Made by a program: the position numbers and the translations under genes | Shown: one piece after another, positions 1-9,435 of the stretch | How the letters are laid out: each line of letters opens with the position of its first letter | How positions within the stretch are numbered: the stretch's first letter is position 1 | Notes under the pieces: model-generated | What the model was told of the DNA's origin: nothing | What the model saw: only the letters and a program-made list of their open reading frames with translations | Databases searched by the model: none | Source: an uncultured Granulosicoccaceae bacterium | Lineage (GTDB): Bacteria > Pseudomonadota > Gammaproteobacteria > Granulosicoccales > Granulosicoccaceae | NCBI GenBank assembly: GCA_937957915.1 | Contig: CALGNZ010000058.1 | Span: forward strand, 1 to 33,519 | Direction of reading: 5' to 3' | DNA length: 33,519 nt

Positions 1-91
1 GTTCAGCAATGCCAGCCATCCTTACACGCAGGAATTACTAAATGCAGTTCCCGGTCGCGACTGGCATCCGCAAGAGGCTTTGAAGGGGTGA
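1..91 (+). CDS. C-terminal end of an oligopeptide/dipeptide-type ABC transporter ATP-binding protein (partial, cut by window start)
   Basis: Reading from base 2, an open frame encodes 29 residues before TGA at 89-91. It contains HPYTQELLNAVP, which matches the HPYTxxLLxAvP segment closing the C-terminal domain of DppD/DppF/OppD/OppF ATPases. Those proteins energise uptake of peptides, nickel or similar ligands at the inner membrane. Walker and signature motifs would lie outside the window. The family assignment rests on this short tail only, so the substrate cannot be given. The following DNA is repeat material rather than another transporter gene, so this is probably the last gene of its operon. 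Confidence 0.6.
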   Translation, partial: FSNASHPYTQELLNAVPGRDWHPQEALKG

Positions 92-113
92 TAAGGTGAG
101 CTTTTGCATTGTT

Positions 114-141
114 GGTGGATGCGCAGGCTTATCCACCCTAC
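114..141 (-). repeat. REP-like hairpin module, inverted copy
   Basis: This 28-bp stretch is the reverse complement, with one mismatch, of 224-251. The module starts GTAGGGTGGAT when read on the minus strand and closes with ATCCACC, so it can fold on itself. The inverted pair 114-141/224-251 could also form a long stem with an 82-nt loop. It lies just after the ABC ATPase stop codon, a usual place for such repeats. Confidence 0.7.
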
Positions 142-142
142 T

Positions 143-285
143 GTGAATCAGAGCGTCTGCTGGAGTGTGTGCCGGTATCAGCATCAGTCGCGCGAAGATG
201 TAAAAAACATACACGTAGCCAATGTAGGGTGGATAAGCTTGCGCATCCACCGATTGTAGCAAGACGACTGTTGTGATCGGCTTGA
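143..285 (+). repeat. 143-bp direct repeat, copy 1 (contains a REP-like hairpin)
   Basis: Bases 143-285 are repeated at 508-650 with four differences (about 97% identity). Inside, 224-251 carries the hairpin module that begins GTAGGGTGGAT and ends ATCCACC. The copy ends exactly beside the IS110 transposase relic. No coding sequence is credible here. Confidence 0.9.
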
Positions 286-411
286 AGTGTTCAATAATAC
301 CAGCCGTCCCGGCACGTAATGCCGCGCTTTTGCACGTCCCGTATCGGCTATACCCACCTCAATACTCGCTGCGTGTATATCTAGGCCTACGTATTTGTTA
401 AACTCTTTCAT
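286..411 (-). pseudogene. IS110-family transposase, N-terminal fragment, frameshifted
   Basis: From ATG at 411 the minus strand reads MKEFNKYVGLDIHAASIEVG and continues to residue ~32. This matches the start of IS110-family transposases (a DEDD/RuvC-like domain whose first Asp sits in the YVGLD motif). After ARHY the match moves to another frame (GTAGIIEHFKP), implying a frameshift near base 310, and homology stops where the 143-bp repeat begins. The rest of the catalytic domain and the serine-containing C-terminal domain are missing, so the element is dead. IS110 elements often target REP-like repeats, which fits the surroundings. Confidence 0.7.
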
Positions 412-507
412 GACCTGTCCTCTTCAATTTGGCTCTGTTGTGGTGGTTCCATCTTCTACGATAACCCAAGGCGTTGAAGATGGGCAGGTCACTACATAAT
501 GTCTACG
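412..507. mobile_element. Probable upstream remnant of the IS110 element
   Basis: This 96-bp stretch lies between the transposase start codon and the second 143-bp repeat. It contains an inverted repeat, CCATCTTC at 449-456 and GAAGATGG at 476-483. In IS110-group elements the non-coding end upstream of the transposase encodes the bridge RNA. This could be what is left of that end, but that is inference from position and I cannot show a bridge-RNA structure. Confidence 0.3.
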
Positions 508-650
508 GTGAATCAGAGCGTCTGCTGGAGTGTGTGGCGGTATCAGCATCAGTCGTGCGAAGATGTAAAAAGCATACACGTAGCTAATGTAGGGTGGATA
601 AGCTTGCGCATCCACCGATTGTAGCAAGACGACTGTTGTGATCGGCTTGA
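508..650 (+). repeat. 143-bp direct repeat, copy 2
   Basis: Second copy of 143-285 at an offset of 365 bp, with four substitutions. The hairpin module lies at 589-616. It ends 22 bp beyond the stop codon of the CBS-domain gene (stop at 673), so it may act as the 3' end of the nqr transcript. There is no U-run that would make a standard terminator. Confidence 0.9.
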
Positions 651-672
651 TACGCAGCCGAATCAAATAGAA

Positions 673-1083
673 TTATGCAACAGTGCTTCGGGCAATACTC
701 TTTAGTGCTCGCAAAACATCCCGACGACTGACTTGCCCAACCAGCCGATTGTTCTGTAGCACCGGATAACGACGGTATGGCGCATCGATAAACAACTGTG
801 CCAGTTTCAGGATACTCATTTCTGCATCAATGGTGGTTACCTTGGTGTTCATATAGTCCTTAACCAACCCGCCATAGTCACCATGGTAGCCCGCACTGAG
901 TGCCACTTTCATGCAATCCTGTTCTGACAACACGCCCACCAGATTGCCGTGGTCGTCCACAACCGGTGCTCCGGATATTCGTTTGTCTACCAGGAAGTTA
1001 ATTGCCTCACGCATTTCCATATCGGGCTTGAACGTGGTGAGGCTCGCAGCCATGTAGTCGCTAACTTTGATTGAATTGAGCAT
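673..1083 (-). CDS. CBS-domain pair protein, last gene of the nqr operon
   Basis: A 136-residue protein made almost entirely of two CBS domains (about residues 8-65 and 75-130). The first has the repeat core ISGAPVVDDHGNLVGVLSEQD, and the second has RRYPVLQNNRLVGQVSRRD. CBS pairs bind adenine nucleotides or related ligands and usually regulate a partner. No catalytic or membrane domain is present, so it would act alone or on another protein. A good Shine-Dalgarno (GGAGA) precedes ATG at 1083. The start lies inside the 3' end of nqrM (23-nt overlap on the same strand), suggesting coupled translation with the sodium pump genes. Its actual partner is unknown. Confidence 0.85.
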   Translation of the reverse strand: MLNSIKVSDYMAASLTTFKPDMEMREAINFLVDKRISGAPVVDDHGNLVGVLSEQDCMKVALSAGYHGDYGGLVKDYMNTKVTTIDAEMSILKLAQLFIDAPYRRYPVLQNNRLVGQVSRRDVLRALKSIARSTVA

Positions 1084-1360
1084 CAGTGCTCTCCGATTCC
1101 GTGGCGTTTATTTTTATGATTTTTCTGTCAGCATGCAGTGGTTGCAAATCAGCCTGCGCGTTACTCGGTGATTTGCCTCGTGACTTGCCCCGCGACTTGC
1201 CCCGTGATTTGCATGGCCGAGTGCACGACTGACAAACACCGTCGGCGGTGTTCAGTCCGCCACAGCTGCCCGCTATCGGCAGTCGACCAAACAATACCCC
1301 AATGGCCATACCAACGACGGCCAGTAGCATAATGCCGAAAGTAACAAAAAACATTTCCAT
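1061..1360 (-). CDS. nqrM: NQR maturation protein NqrM (DUF539 family) with long basic tail
   Basis: Small membrane protein needed to assemble Na+-NQR, thought to deliver the iron bound by cysteines of NqrD/NqrE. One N-terminal transmembrane helix (about residues 4-23) is followed by the family signature IAGSCGGL and the cysteines VCQSCTRPC. I chose ATG at 1360, 10 nt after the apbE stop, because homologues begin at this hydrophobic segment; an upstream TTG at 1390 adds ten unlike residues. The 99-residue product is longer than usual because after the last Cys it carries four repeats of K-S-R-G type, then about 40 polar residues. The 3' end overlaps the CBS gene by 23 nt. Confidence 0.85.
   Translation of the reverse strand: MEMFFVTFGIMLLAVVGMAIGVLFGRLPIAGSCGGLNTADGVCQSCTRPCKSRGKSRGKSRGKSPSNAQADLQPLHADRKIIKINATESESTDAQFNQS
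1167..1214. repeat. Four tandem 12-bp units inside nqrM
   Basis: Units at 1167-1178, 1179-1190, 1191-1202 and 1203-1214 follow the pattern CGTGACTTGCCC with one to three changes each. Read on the minus strand they encode the K-S-R-G repeats of the NqrM tail. The unit length is a multiple of three, so changes in copy number keep the frame. Confidence 0.85.
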
Positions 1361-1370
1361 ATGAGTTTGG

Positions 1371-2450
1371 CTAACCCAGCAGCGTCTCAAACGTCGGGCT
1401 GTATACTTCCTTCAGGGAACTGCCAGACTTAAGAATAAGGTGGGCTGCCACCTGATGTTGTGTGGCAAATGACATTGCATCGTCCGGCCCCATTACCATT
1501 AGTGCTGTAGACAGTGCGTCAGCGGTCATTGTCGACTCTGCAACAACACTGACTGATGCAAGATCGTGCGTTACCGGCTGTCCGGTGCGTGGATCAATGG
1601 AGTGGGAATAGCGTTGTCCGCCATCAGCAAAAAAATTACGATAGTCGCCTGAAGTGGCTATTGCCTTGTCTTGCAATTGCAATGCTCTGAACGCTTCGCG
1701 GCGCCCTGCGATGGGGCGTTCAATGGCAACCTTCCACAGGCTGCCGTCGGGTTTACGTCCGCGTGCCTTTAACTCGCCTCCCACTTCAACCAGATAATTA
1801 GTCAGGCCTTTGCTGTCTAGCAACTCTGCCACACGATCAACTGCATGGCCCTTGGCAATACCAGACAGATCGAGACGTGCCGCATGGTTGTGTTTGCGTA
1901 TCGATTGCGTTGTGGTGTTGATTTCAATGGCTTCGTGTCCGACTTGTGCCAATTGTTGTTGAATGGCTTGTCCGGCCGGCTTTCGCCCTCCGGTATTGTC
2001 GGCGCCAGCGCCAAAACCCCAGAGATCAACCAACGGACCAATCGTCACATCGAATGCGCCCTTGCTGGCCTTGCTGGTGTTCAGTGCCTGACTGATCACA
2101 TGCGAGGTAGCCGGGGTGATTGGTTGCCAGTCTGCATCAACACTGTCGTTAAGCTGTGACAGCTCCGATTCTGCACGCCACGTTGACATATGGGTATCGA
2201 CGTCTTGCAATACGGCATGTACCGCCAGGGCCAGTTCACTCGTGTCTGCGCTTTGGTTCGACGAGTCGTTTGCAAAAGAGCCTTTGCCAAGACGCACGCT
2301 GTAGCCGGTGCCCATAATGCTGCCGTTGAAGCCGGCAAGTTCCGGGCTTGAAGCGGTTCCACTGCAGCCGACCAGCGCGACTATGCCTGTGGGCACTAAA
2401 AGAGCGCCGCCCATAGCCAGCGAGGATTTTAAGTAAGTTCGTCTGTCCAT
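1371..2450 (-). CDS. apbE: FAD:protein FMN transferase ApbE, lipoprotein
   Basis: Transfers FMN from FAD to threonine residues of target proteins, here NqrB and NqrC, on the periplasmic side. The N-terminus has a twin-basic start, a hydrophobic segment and a lipobox ending in Cys29 (ALVGC). Recognisable ApbE motifs follow: GTGYSVR near residue 48, FDVTIGPLVDLWGFG near 138, LDLSGIAKGHAVD near 194, VEVGGELKARG near 221, and HSIDPRTGQPV near 283. At 359 residues it has normal family length. ATG at 2450 is 3 nt after the nqrF stop, so it is translated as part of the pump operon, matching its role in flavinylating the two upstream products. Confidence 0.95.
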   Translation of the reverse strand: MDRRTYLKSSLAMGGALLVPTGIVALVGCSGTASSPELAGFNGSIMGTGYSVRLGKGSFANDSSNQSADTSELALAVHAVLQDVDTHMSTWRAESELSQLNDSVDADWQPITPATSHVISQALNTSKASKGAFDVTIGPLVDLWGFGAGADNTGGRKPAGQAIQQQLAQVGHEAIEINTTTQSIRKHNHAARLDLSGIAKGHAVDRVAELLDSKGLTNYLVEVGGELKARGRKPDGSLWKVAIERPIAGRREAFRALQLQDKAIATSGDYRNFFADGGQRYSHSIDPRTGQPVTHDLASVSVVAESTMTADALSTALMVMGPDDAMSFATQHQVAAHLILKSGSSLKEVYSPTFETLLG

Positions 2451-2453
2451 CTT

Positions 2454-3677
2454 TTATCCGCCAAAATCGTCAAGCATGATGTGATCGTTTTCTACACCCA
2501 GTTCCTGCAGCATATCTACCACAGCGGCATTCATCATTGGTGGGCCGCACATATAGAATTCGCAGTCTTCGGGGGCAGGGTGATCTTTGAGGTAATTTTC
2601 GAGTAGTACATTGTGAATGAAACCGGTGTGGCCGTCCCAATCGTCTTCGGGCTGTGGATCAGACAGCGCCAGGTGCCACTGAAAGTTTTCGTGTTTGTTC
2701 GCAAGTTTATCAAAGTGATCTGCATAGAATGTTTCACGCAGACTTCGCGCACCGTACCAGAAACTGATTTTGCGGCTGCTGTCGAGACGCATAAGTTGGT
2801 CAAAGATATGTGAACGCATTGGCGCCATACCCGCGCCACCGCCAATAAACACCATTTCGTTGCTGGTTTCTTTGGCAAAAAACTCACCAAATGGTCCGGA
2901 GATAAGCGCTTTGTCACCGGGCTTCAGATTAAAGATCCATGACGACATGGCACCTGCCGGAACATCGTCGAAGCTGCCTGGAGGAGGCGTGGCAATTCGC
3001 ACGTTGAGCATAATGATACCTGCTTCCTCCGGGTAGTTTGCCATTGAATAGGCCCTCATGACCGGCTCTTTTACCTGTGAGCTAATCTTCCACAGATCGA
3101 ATCGGTCCCAGTCGCCGCGAAACTTTTCAGCCACCTCGATATTGGCGTAGTCAACCTGATGTGGCGGGCACTCAATTTGTATATAGCCGCCGGCGCGAAA
3201 GGGTACGGTTTCGCCAGCTGGCAACTCAAGCACCAGTTCCTTGATAAAGGTGGCGACGTTGTTGTTTGAGCGCACTGTACACTCCCACTTGCGAACACCG
3301 AACACCTCATCAGGCACGGTAATCTTCATGTTCTGTTTAACCGTAAGCTGGCACGACAATCGCCCGCCCTCGGCTGCTTCGCGTTTGTTGATGTGGCTGG
3401 TTTCAGTTGGCAGAATTGAACCGCCGCCTTCCTGCACATTTACCCGGCACTGTCCGCAGGTACCACCACCGCCACAAGCCGACGCCACATACAACTCGGC
3501 ATCTGCCAGTGCGCCCAGTAACTTGGAACCCACTGGCGCCTGAACAGTTCTTTCGCCATTAATAAGTACATCGACATTTCCGCTGGCGACAAGCACCGAC
3601 TTTGCGCCAAGTATAATAAATACCAGCATCAGTAGTATTGCTGTGAACAACACTACTCCGGTTAGAATTTCAACCAT
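2454..3677 (-). CDS. nqrF: Na+-translocating NADH:quinone reductase subunit F
   Basis: Electron-input subunit, oxidising NADH via FAD and passing electrons to a 2Fe-2S centre. A single N-terminal membrane helix (about residues 4-24) is followed by a ferredoxin domain with cluster ligands Cys68, Cys74, Cys77 and Cys109 ([12 protein letters not shown] and LSCQ). A ferredoxin-reductase module follows, with FAD motif RAYSMANYP near residue 205, a nucleotide loop [11 protein letters not shown] near 272 and the C-terminal CGPPMMN. It ends with DDFGG, as family members do. The 407-residue length is standard. GGAAGG precedes the ATG. Downstream apbE begins almost immediately. Confidence 0.98.
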   Translation of the reverse strand: MVEILTGVVLFTAILLMLVFIILGAKSVLVASGNVDVLINGERTVQAPVGSKLLGALADAELYVASACGGGGTCGQCRVNVQEGGGSILPTETSHINKREAAEGGRLSCQLTVKQNMKITVPDEVFGVRKWECTVRSNNNVATFIKELVLELPAGETVPFRAGGYIQIECPPHQVDYANIEVAEKFRGDWDRFDLWKISSQVKEPVMRAYSMANYPEEAGIIMLNVRIATPPPGSFDDVPAGAMSSWIFNLKPGDKALISGPFGEFFAKETSNEMVFIGGGAGMAPMRSHIFDQLMRLDSSRKISFWYGARSLRETFYADHFDKLANKHENFQWHLALSDPQPEDDWDGHTGFIHNVLLENYLKDHPAPEDCEFYMCGPPMMNAAVVDMLQELGVENDHIMLDDFGG

Positions 3678-3710
3678 TGTTCGTCTACCTTCCTGTGTTA
3701 AACCAGCGGT

Positions 3711-4319
3711 TTAGAGTTGTATGCCAGAGAAGGCCATAAAGCCGAGTGACATCAAGCCGACGGTAATAAATGTAATGCCCAGGCCTTGCAAGCCTCCGGG
3801 TACATCACTGTATTTCAGCTTTTCACGAATACCTGCCAGTGCTGTAATAGCCAGTGCCCAGCCGGCGCCACTGCCAACACCGTAGACCACGCTTTCACTC
3901 ATGGTGTAGTCGCGCTCCACCATAAACAAAGAGCCACCAAGGATGGCGCAGTTAACGGTAATCAGCGGCAGGAACACACCCAGCGCGTTGTAGAGTGCTG
4001 GAAAATATTTGTCCAGCACCATCTCCAGAATTTGCACCATGGCGGCAATAACGCCTATATAGCAGATCAGGCCGAGGAAACTCAGATCCACATCTGGCAG
4101 ACCCAGCCAGGCTAAGGCGCCTTCGTTTAGCAGGTTTTGATAGATGAGGTTATTGGCGGGTACCGTAATCGCCTGCACCAGAATAACTGCGGCGCCCAGG
4201 CCAATGGCTGTGCCGATTTTTTTCGATACTGCCAGAAACGTGCACATGCCCAGAAAGAAAGACAGCGCCAGGTTTTCGATAAAGATCGATTTGACGAAGA
4301 GATCGAGATAAGCTTCCAT
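3711..4319 (-). CDS. nqrE: Na+-NQR subunit E
   Basis: Integral membrane subunit of 202 residues, rich in hydrophobic segments (about six helices), homologous to NqrD and to RnfA. With NqrD it holds the intramembrane iron centre that relays electrons from the NqrF cluster to FMN. The N-terminus [20 protein letters not shown] and the segment [16 protein letters not shown] are family hallmarks, including the conserved half-helix cysteines (C26 in GMCTF and C120 in NCAIL). It starts 4 nt after the nqrD stop and ends 33 nt before nqrF. Confidence 0.97.
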   Translation of the reverse strand: MEAYLDLFVKSIFIENLALSFFLGMCTFLAVSKKIGTAIGLGAAVILVQAITVPANNLIYQNLLNEGALAWLGLPDVDLSFLGLICYIGVIAAMVQILEMVLDKYFPALYNALGVFLPLITVNCAILGGSLFMVERDYTMSESVVYGVGSGAGWALAITALAGIREKLKYSDVPGGLQGLGITFITVGLMSLGFMAFSGIQL

Positions 4320-4323
4320 CGAA

Positions 4324-4998
4324 CTAGACCACCTCGCTGTGATGTGCGTTGCTGATTTCGTAGTCGGCCTTTTCTACCTGTGCGGTTTTCCAGCTGCGGA
4401 TACCCCAGATCATCATGCCGATGATAAAAAATGCACTGGGTGGTAGCAGCATCAAGCCATTGGTGTAGTACCAGCCACCATCGTTGGTTGTTGATAACAC
4501 TGAGTAACCGAGTAGCGTGCCGGAGCCGAAGAGCTCCCGAGTAGCACCTACAATTATTAGCACCAGGCTATAGCCCAGACCATTGCCGAGGCCATCTAGC
4601 ATGCTGATCAGCGGAGGGTTTTTCATGGCAAAGGCTTCTGCACGGCCGAGTACAATGCAGTTGGTAATAATCAGTCCGACAAAAACCGACAGTGTTTTGG
4701 CAACATCGTAAGCAAATGCCTTGAGCAATTGATCAACAACAATCACCAGTGATGCAATGATGGTCATTTGCACAATAATGCGAATGCTGGACGGTACGTG
4801 GTTGCGTATCATCGATATAGACGCATTTGAAAACGCCACCACCGTGGTCAGTGCAAGACACATCAGCAGTGATGCAGCAAGTGTGGTGGTTACTGCAAGT
4901 GCAGAGCAAATACCCAGTATTTGCAGGGTTATAGGGTTGTTATCGACCAGTGGGTCGAGCACCACCTGTCTGGCCATTTCTCTTTCGTGAGCATTCAT
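4324..4998 (-). CDS. nqrD: Na+-NQR subunit D
   Basis: Six-helix membrane subunit of 224 residues, paired with NqrE and homologous to RnfE. It starts with the typical region [20 protein letters not shown], whose Cys31 is one of the conserved half-helix cysteines, and later contains [13 protein letters not shown] with the second. The ATG follows the nqrC stop directly (TAG-ATG, no gap), indicating tight translational coupling. Confidence 0.97.
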   Translation of the reverse strand: MNAHEREMARQVVLDPLVDNNPITLQILGICSALAVTTTLAASLLMCLALTTVVAFSNASISMIRNHVPSSIRIIVQMTIIASLVIVVDQLLKAFAYDVAKTLSVFVGLIITNCIVLGRAEAFAMKNPPLISMLDGLGNGLGYSLVLIIVGATRELFGSGTLLGYSVLSTTNDGGWYYTNGLMLLPPSAFFIIGMMIWGIRSWKTAQVEKADYEISNAHHSEVV

Positions 4999-5958
4999 CT
5001 ATGAGGCCTCGCGCTGCTTCAGATTTTTCAGAAAAGAGCCAAAGCCCTGTTCATCGAGCCAAAAGCGCAATAGTTGTGAAACACCACGACTGGTAAGGGT
5101 GGCACCAGCCAATCCGTCAACTTGCCAGGCCGCATTCTGGTTACCCGGAACGACTGTGCCTTTGACCACTTCAATTTTTACGTTGCCGGTATCGTCAAAG
5201 GCGAGTTTGCCTTTCCATTTGTCCTGCCATATCGGGTTATCAACCTCGCCCCCGAGCCCCGGTGTTTCAGCATGGTTATAAAACTTAAGTCCGGTGATAG
5301 TGGTCAGATCCTGATCCAGTGATACAAAGCCATAGAGCGTTGACCACAGCCCCAGACCGTGTACCGGGAGTACGATTTGTTTGAAGTTTTCACTGCCACC
5401 AATGAGATACACTTCAGCAAATTGTGCTCGCCGTCCAATACCTGCGATATCGTCTTTCTTGTCGAGTGCAATGCTCAGGTTCGGGTCACTTGCGGCAGCG
5501 TATTGATCGTATTCAACGCCGTTAAACTGATCTGTATATTCACCTGTATCCAGGTTAACAATGCGGCTCTCAACATCTTTAAAGGCAACCTCAACGCTGC
5601 CTTCGTCTTTCAGCAACCCGGCTACCTGCACGATGTTCCGTTTGCGATCGAGCGCTGCGTTGGCGGTCTGGGTGGGGCGCAACAAAACAGCTGCAGCTGA
5701 TACGATGACTGAACACAACAGACACATGATGACGGTGACAAGCAGGGTTTTCTGTGTGCTGTCGTTAGGCTGATTTAAGACTGATTTAAAGCGCCCGGTC
5801 AGGCCTGACTCATTAGTCGCCTGGTTGGACGAGGCTACACCGGGCTGGCTGACATGAATCACGGCCGGTTGCGCTTCCGGAGTTGGCAAGGGGGCGTTAC
5901 CGCTCCCCGTGTGGTCGTCTGGCTCGGTATCGGTGGTTTTCTTTGTCGCGTCGCTCAT
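4999..5958 (-). CDS. nqrC: Na+-NQR subunit C, with extended N-terminus
   Basis: Single-span subunit carrying covalent FMN in the periplasmic domain. I place the start at ATG 5958, which overlaps the nqrB stop as ATGA; a longer open frame reaches into nqrB and is not needed. The product has 319 residues. Its membrane helix is about residues 71-94 ([20 protein letters not shown]) and the flavinylation motif DGLAGAT gives FMN-threonine Thr287. Well-known NqrC proteins begin within about ten residues of that helix, whereas this one has about 65 extra cytoplasmic residues rich in Pro, Ser, Thr and acidic residues. The rest matches the family well. Confidence 0.95.
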   Translation of the reverse strand: MSDATKKTTDTEPDDHTGSGNAPLPTPEAQPAVIHVSQPGVASSNQATNESGLTGRFKSVLNQPNDSTQKTLLVTVIMCLLCSVIVSAAAVLLRPTQTANAALDRKRNIVQVAGLLKDEGSVEVAFKDVESRIVNLDTGEYTDQFNGVEYDQYAAASDPNLSIALDKKDDIAGIGRRAQFAEVYLIGGSENFKQIVLPVHGLGLWSTLYGFVSLDQDLTTITGLKFYNHAETPGLGGEVDNPIWQDKWKGKLAFDDTGNVKIEVVKGTVVPGNQNAAWQVDGLAGATLTSRGVSQLLRFWLDEQGFGSFLKNLKQREAS

Positions 5959-7175
5959 GCTACTGCCCCGCGGCGTTTGATACGTCGACGCACATTGGCC
6001 TGCACGACACCGTAATCGATCAACGGCGCAACAATATTGGCAAATAGAATAGCGAGCATAATACCTTCCGGGTAGGCCGGGTTCACCACACGGATGATCA
6101 CCGTCATAAACCCTATCAGTAAACCGAATATCCATCGGCCAGTGTCGGTATGTGCTGCGCTTACCGGGTCGGTTGCCATAAACACCATGCCAAAGGCAAA
6201 GCCACCCAATACAAAGTGCCAGTGCCAGGGCACCGCGAACATGGCGTTGGTATCACTGCCAATCGCATTGAGTGCGAGTGTGGTTACCACCATGCCTAGA
6301 AACACACCGGCGATTATTCGCCATGATGCAATCCGTGTGTAGATAAGAAACGCTGCACCGAACAGACAGGCCAGAGTAGAAGTTGAACCGAGTGACCCTT
6401 GTATGGAGCCGAAGAAGGCATCCATCCATTCAATACCGGCGCCGGTGATTGCCGGTACGCCGCCTTGTTGACCGAGGCTCAATGCGGTGGCGCCGCTAAA
6501 ACCATCAACGGCGGTCCATACAGAGTCGCCGGACAGTTGTGCCGGATAGGCAAAGAACAAAAATGCCCGGCCAGTCAGTGCAGGGTTCATAAAGTTTTTG
6601 CCGGTACCACCAAACACCTCTTTACCAATCACAACGCCAAACGATATCCCCAGTGCCGCCTGCCAGAGTGGAATGGTGGGTGGGAGTATCAATGCGTAAA
6701 GCATTGAGGTTACCAGGAACCCTTCGTTCACTTCGTGGTTGCGAACGCCGGCAAACACCACCTCCCAAAAGCCACCGGCCAGTAGTGTCACAAAATAGAT
6801 GGGCATAAAGTAGGAGAAGCCATGCATCACGTTGTCGTACATACTGGCCGGGTCGTATCCGACTCCAAGTAACGACAGAATCATTCCGCGCCAGCCTTCA
6901 ACCCCGGTGATGCCGAGCGCCTGCATTGCAAGATGAGCCTGATAACCGGTATTCCACATGCCAAACAAAATACAAGGCAGCGTCGCTACCACCACGTAGC
7001 TCATGACTCGTTTCAGGTCGATGGCATCGCGCAGGTGGGGTGACGTGCGCGTCACATCGGGCGGTGTGTATAAAAAGGTATCGACCATTTCATACAGTGC
7101 GTAGTATTTTTCGAAGCGCCCGCCTTTGGCGAAGTGAGGATGCGCGTCATCCAGCCAACGTCTCATCGAAGACAT
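5955..7175 (-). CDS. nqrB: Na+-NQR subunit B
   Basis: Largest membrane subunit, forming the sodium channel and binding FMN covalently plus riboflavin. The frame gives 406 residues from ATG 7175, which has a GGAGG about ten bases upstream; ATG 7166 (MRRWLDD) aligns best with short homologues and is an alternative. The N-terminal amphipathic part ([18 protein letters not shown]) precedes about ten membrane helices. The motif GFSGATALS places FMN-threonine near residue 230. The segment [20 protein letters not shown] is strongly conserved in the family. It overlaps nqrC by 4 nt. Unusually, 268 nt separate it from nqrA. Confidence 0.97.
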   Translation of the reverse strand: MSSMRRWLDDAHPHFAKGGRFEKYYALYEMVDTFLYTPPDVTRTSPHLRDAIDLKRVMSYVVVATLPCILFGMWNTGYQAHLAMQALGITGVEGWRGMILSLLGVGYDPASMYDNVMHGFSYFMPIYFVTLLAGGFWEVVFAGVRNHEVNEGFLVTSMLYALILPPTIPLWQAALGISFGVVIGKEVFGGTGKNFMNPALTGRAFLFFAYPAQLSGDSVWTAVDGFSGATALSLGQQGGVPAITGAGIEWMDAFFGSIQGSLGSTSTLACLFGAAFLIYTRIASWRIIAGVFLGMVVTTLALNAIGSDTNAMFAVPWHWHFVLGGFAFGMVFMATDPVSAAHTDTGRWIFGLLIGFMTVIIRVVNPAYPEGIMLAILFANIVAPLIDYGVVQANVRRRIKRRGAVA

Positions 7176-7443
7176 GTGTGATCGTCCCTCCAACTAACAA
7201 TTAAGGTTGCAGCGCAACTGTCTGCATTCGCAGCACATTGTGGTTTTGAACGCACAGTTGCTCTGCGTTGAGAAACTGCAACACGGCCTGCGGGTGCAGG
7301 CAGCCAAGCCCAATGAGAGTCAAACAGCGGCTCCACGGCAGTGTTACCGATTTTGAAAAGGGAGAAACCATTGTCTGTGAGCAGTACCTTGTGGTGAAGC
7401 CGCTCTTTGGTTCTGATCCCATACGTGTTAGCTGGATGAACCA

Positions 7444-7444
<1 letters not shown>
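7163..7444 (-). CDS. Doubtful 93-codon ORF filling the nqrA-nqrB spacer
   Basis: In most operons nqrA and nqrB nearly touch, but here 268 nt lie between them. One minus-strand frame spans the spacer from a GTG overlapping the nqrA stop (TAGTG) to a TGA inside nqrB. Its translation has no recognised domain, and a second 73-codon frame overlaps it. The overlaps at both ends resemble translational coupling, but the composition is not convincingly coding. The alternative is a non-coding spacer or a decayed gene. Confidence 0.2.
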
Positions 7445-8967
<1,523 letters not shown>

Positions 8968-9121
8968 CTATTCCAGTGACAGCGCGAGGGTCATTGTGAC
9001 TATGCAAAACGCGACTATGTACCGGTGCCGGGAACGGGGGTTTGGCTGGATGCATATTTCCTATGCTTCTGGCGTTGAAACGGATGTTTGTCACTCTGCG
9101 CTATGCAGGTACCGTAGTACG

Positions 9122-9219
9122 TGAAGCAGGGTGTGTTGAGTGGTGCGAAACGCACCAGCGGAGTAATGGCAGATAAAGTTGTGCGTGATCAAGATGTGTT
9201 GTCGGCAATCACAACCGCC
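9122..9219 (+). repeat. ~98-bp direct repeat, copy 1, REP-like hairpin
   Basis: Begins with AGGGTGTGTTGAG and contains the perfect hairpin TGGTGCG-AAA-CGCACCA. The same order of blocks, ending in AATCACAACCGCC, recurs at 9314-9411 (offset 192 bp, roughly 80% identity). The opening AGGGTG and closing CACC arms resemble the modules at 224-251 and 589-616, so both kinds appear related. Confidence 0.8.
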
Positions 9220-9313
9220 CGTTATATGTGAGCGAACCTGTTTGCGGTTGTTGAAGGGCATATGCTGCGGATCGCGTCACTCACAGCACCCTGCGTCGCA
9301 CTACGCAATAGTA

Positions 9314-9411
9314 TGAAGTAGGGTGTGTTGAGTGGTGCGAAACGCACCACCAGATTTACGCCAGATAATATTGTGCGTGATCAACGTGTGCCATAGATAA
9401 TCACAACCGCC
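9314..9411 (+). repeat. ~98-bp direct repeat, copy 2
   Basis: Second copy of 9122-9219, with the intact GTAGGGTG opening and the same 7-bp hairpin. It lies just downstream of the hydroxyacid dehydrogenase stop codon (gene on the minus strand). Confidence 0.8.
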
Positions 9412-9435
9412 GCTTGGTTCATTAAAGATATGATT

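Noticed and set aside
143..650. CRISPR-like array
   Set aside because: Only two long repeats with a transposase relic between them; no regular short spacers and no cas genes.
424..666. Minus-strand 80-codon frame over the second 143-bp repeat
   Set aside because: It is mostly translation of the repeat, and the same peptide appears in another frame context in copy 1, so it is not a gene.
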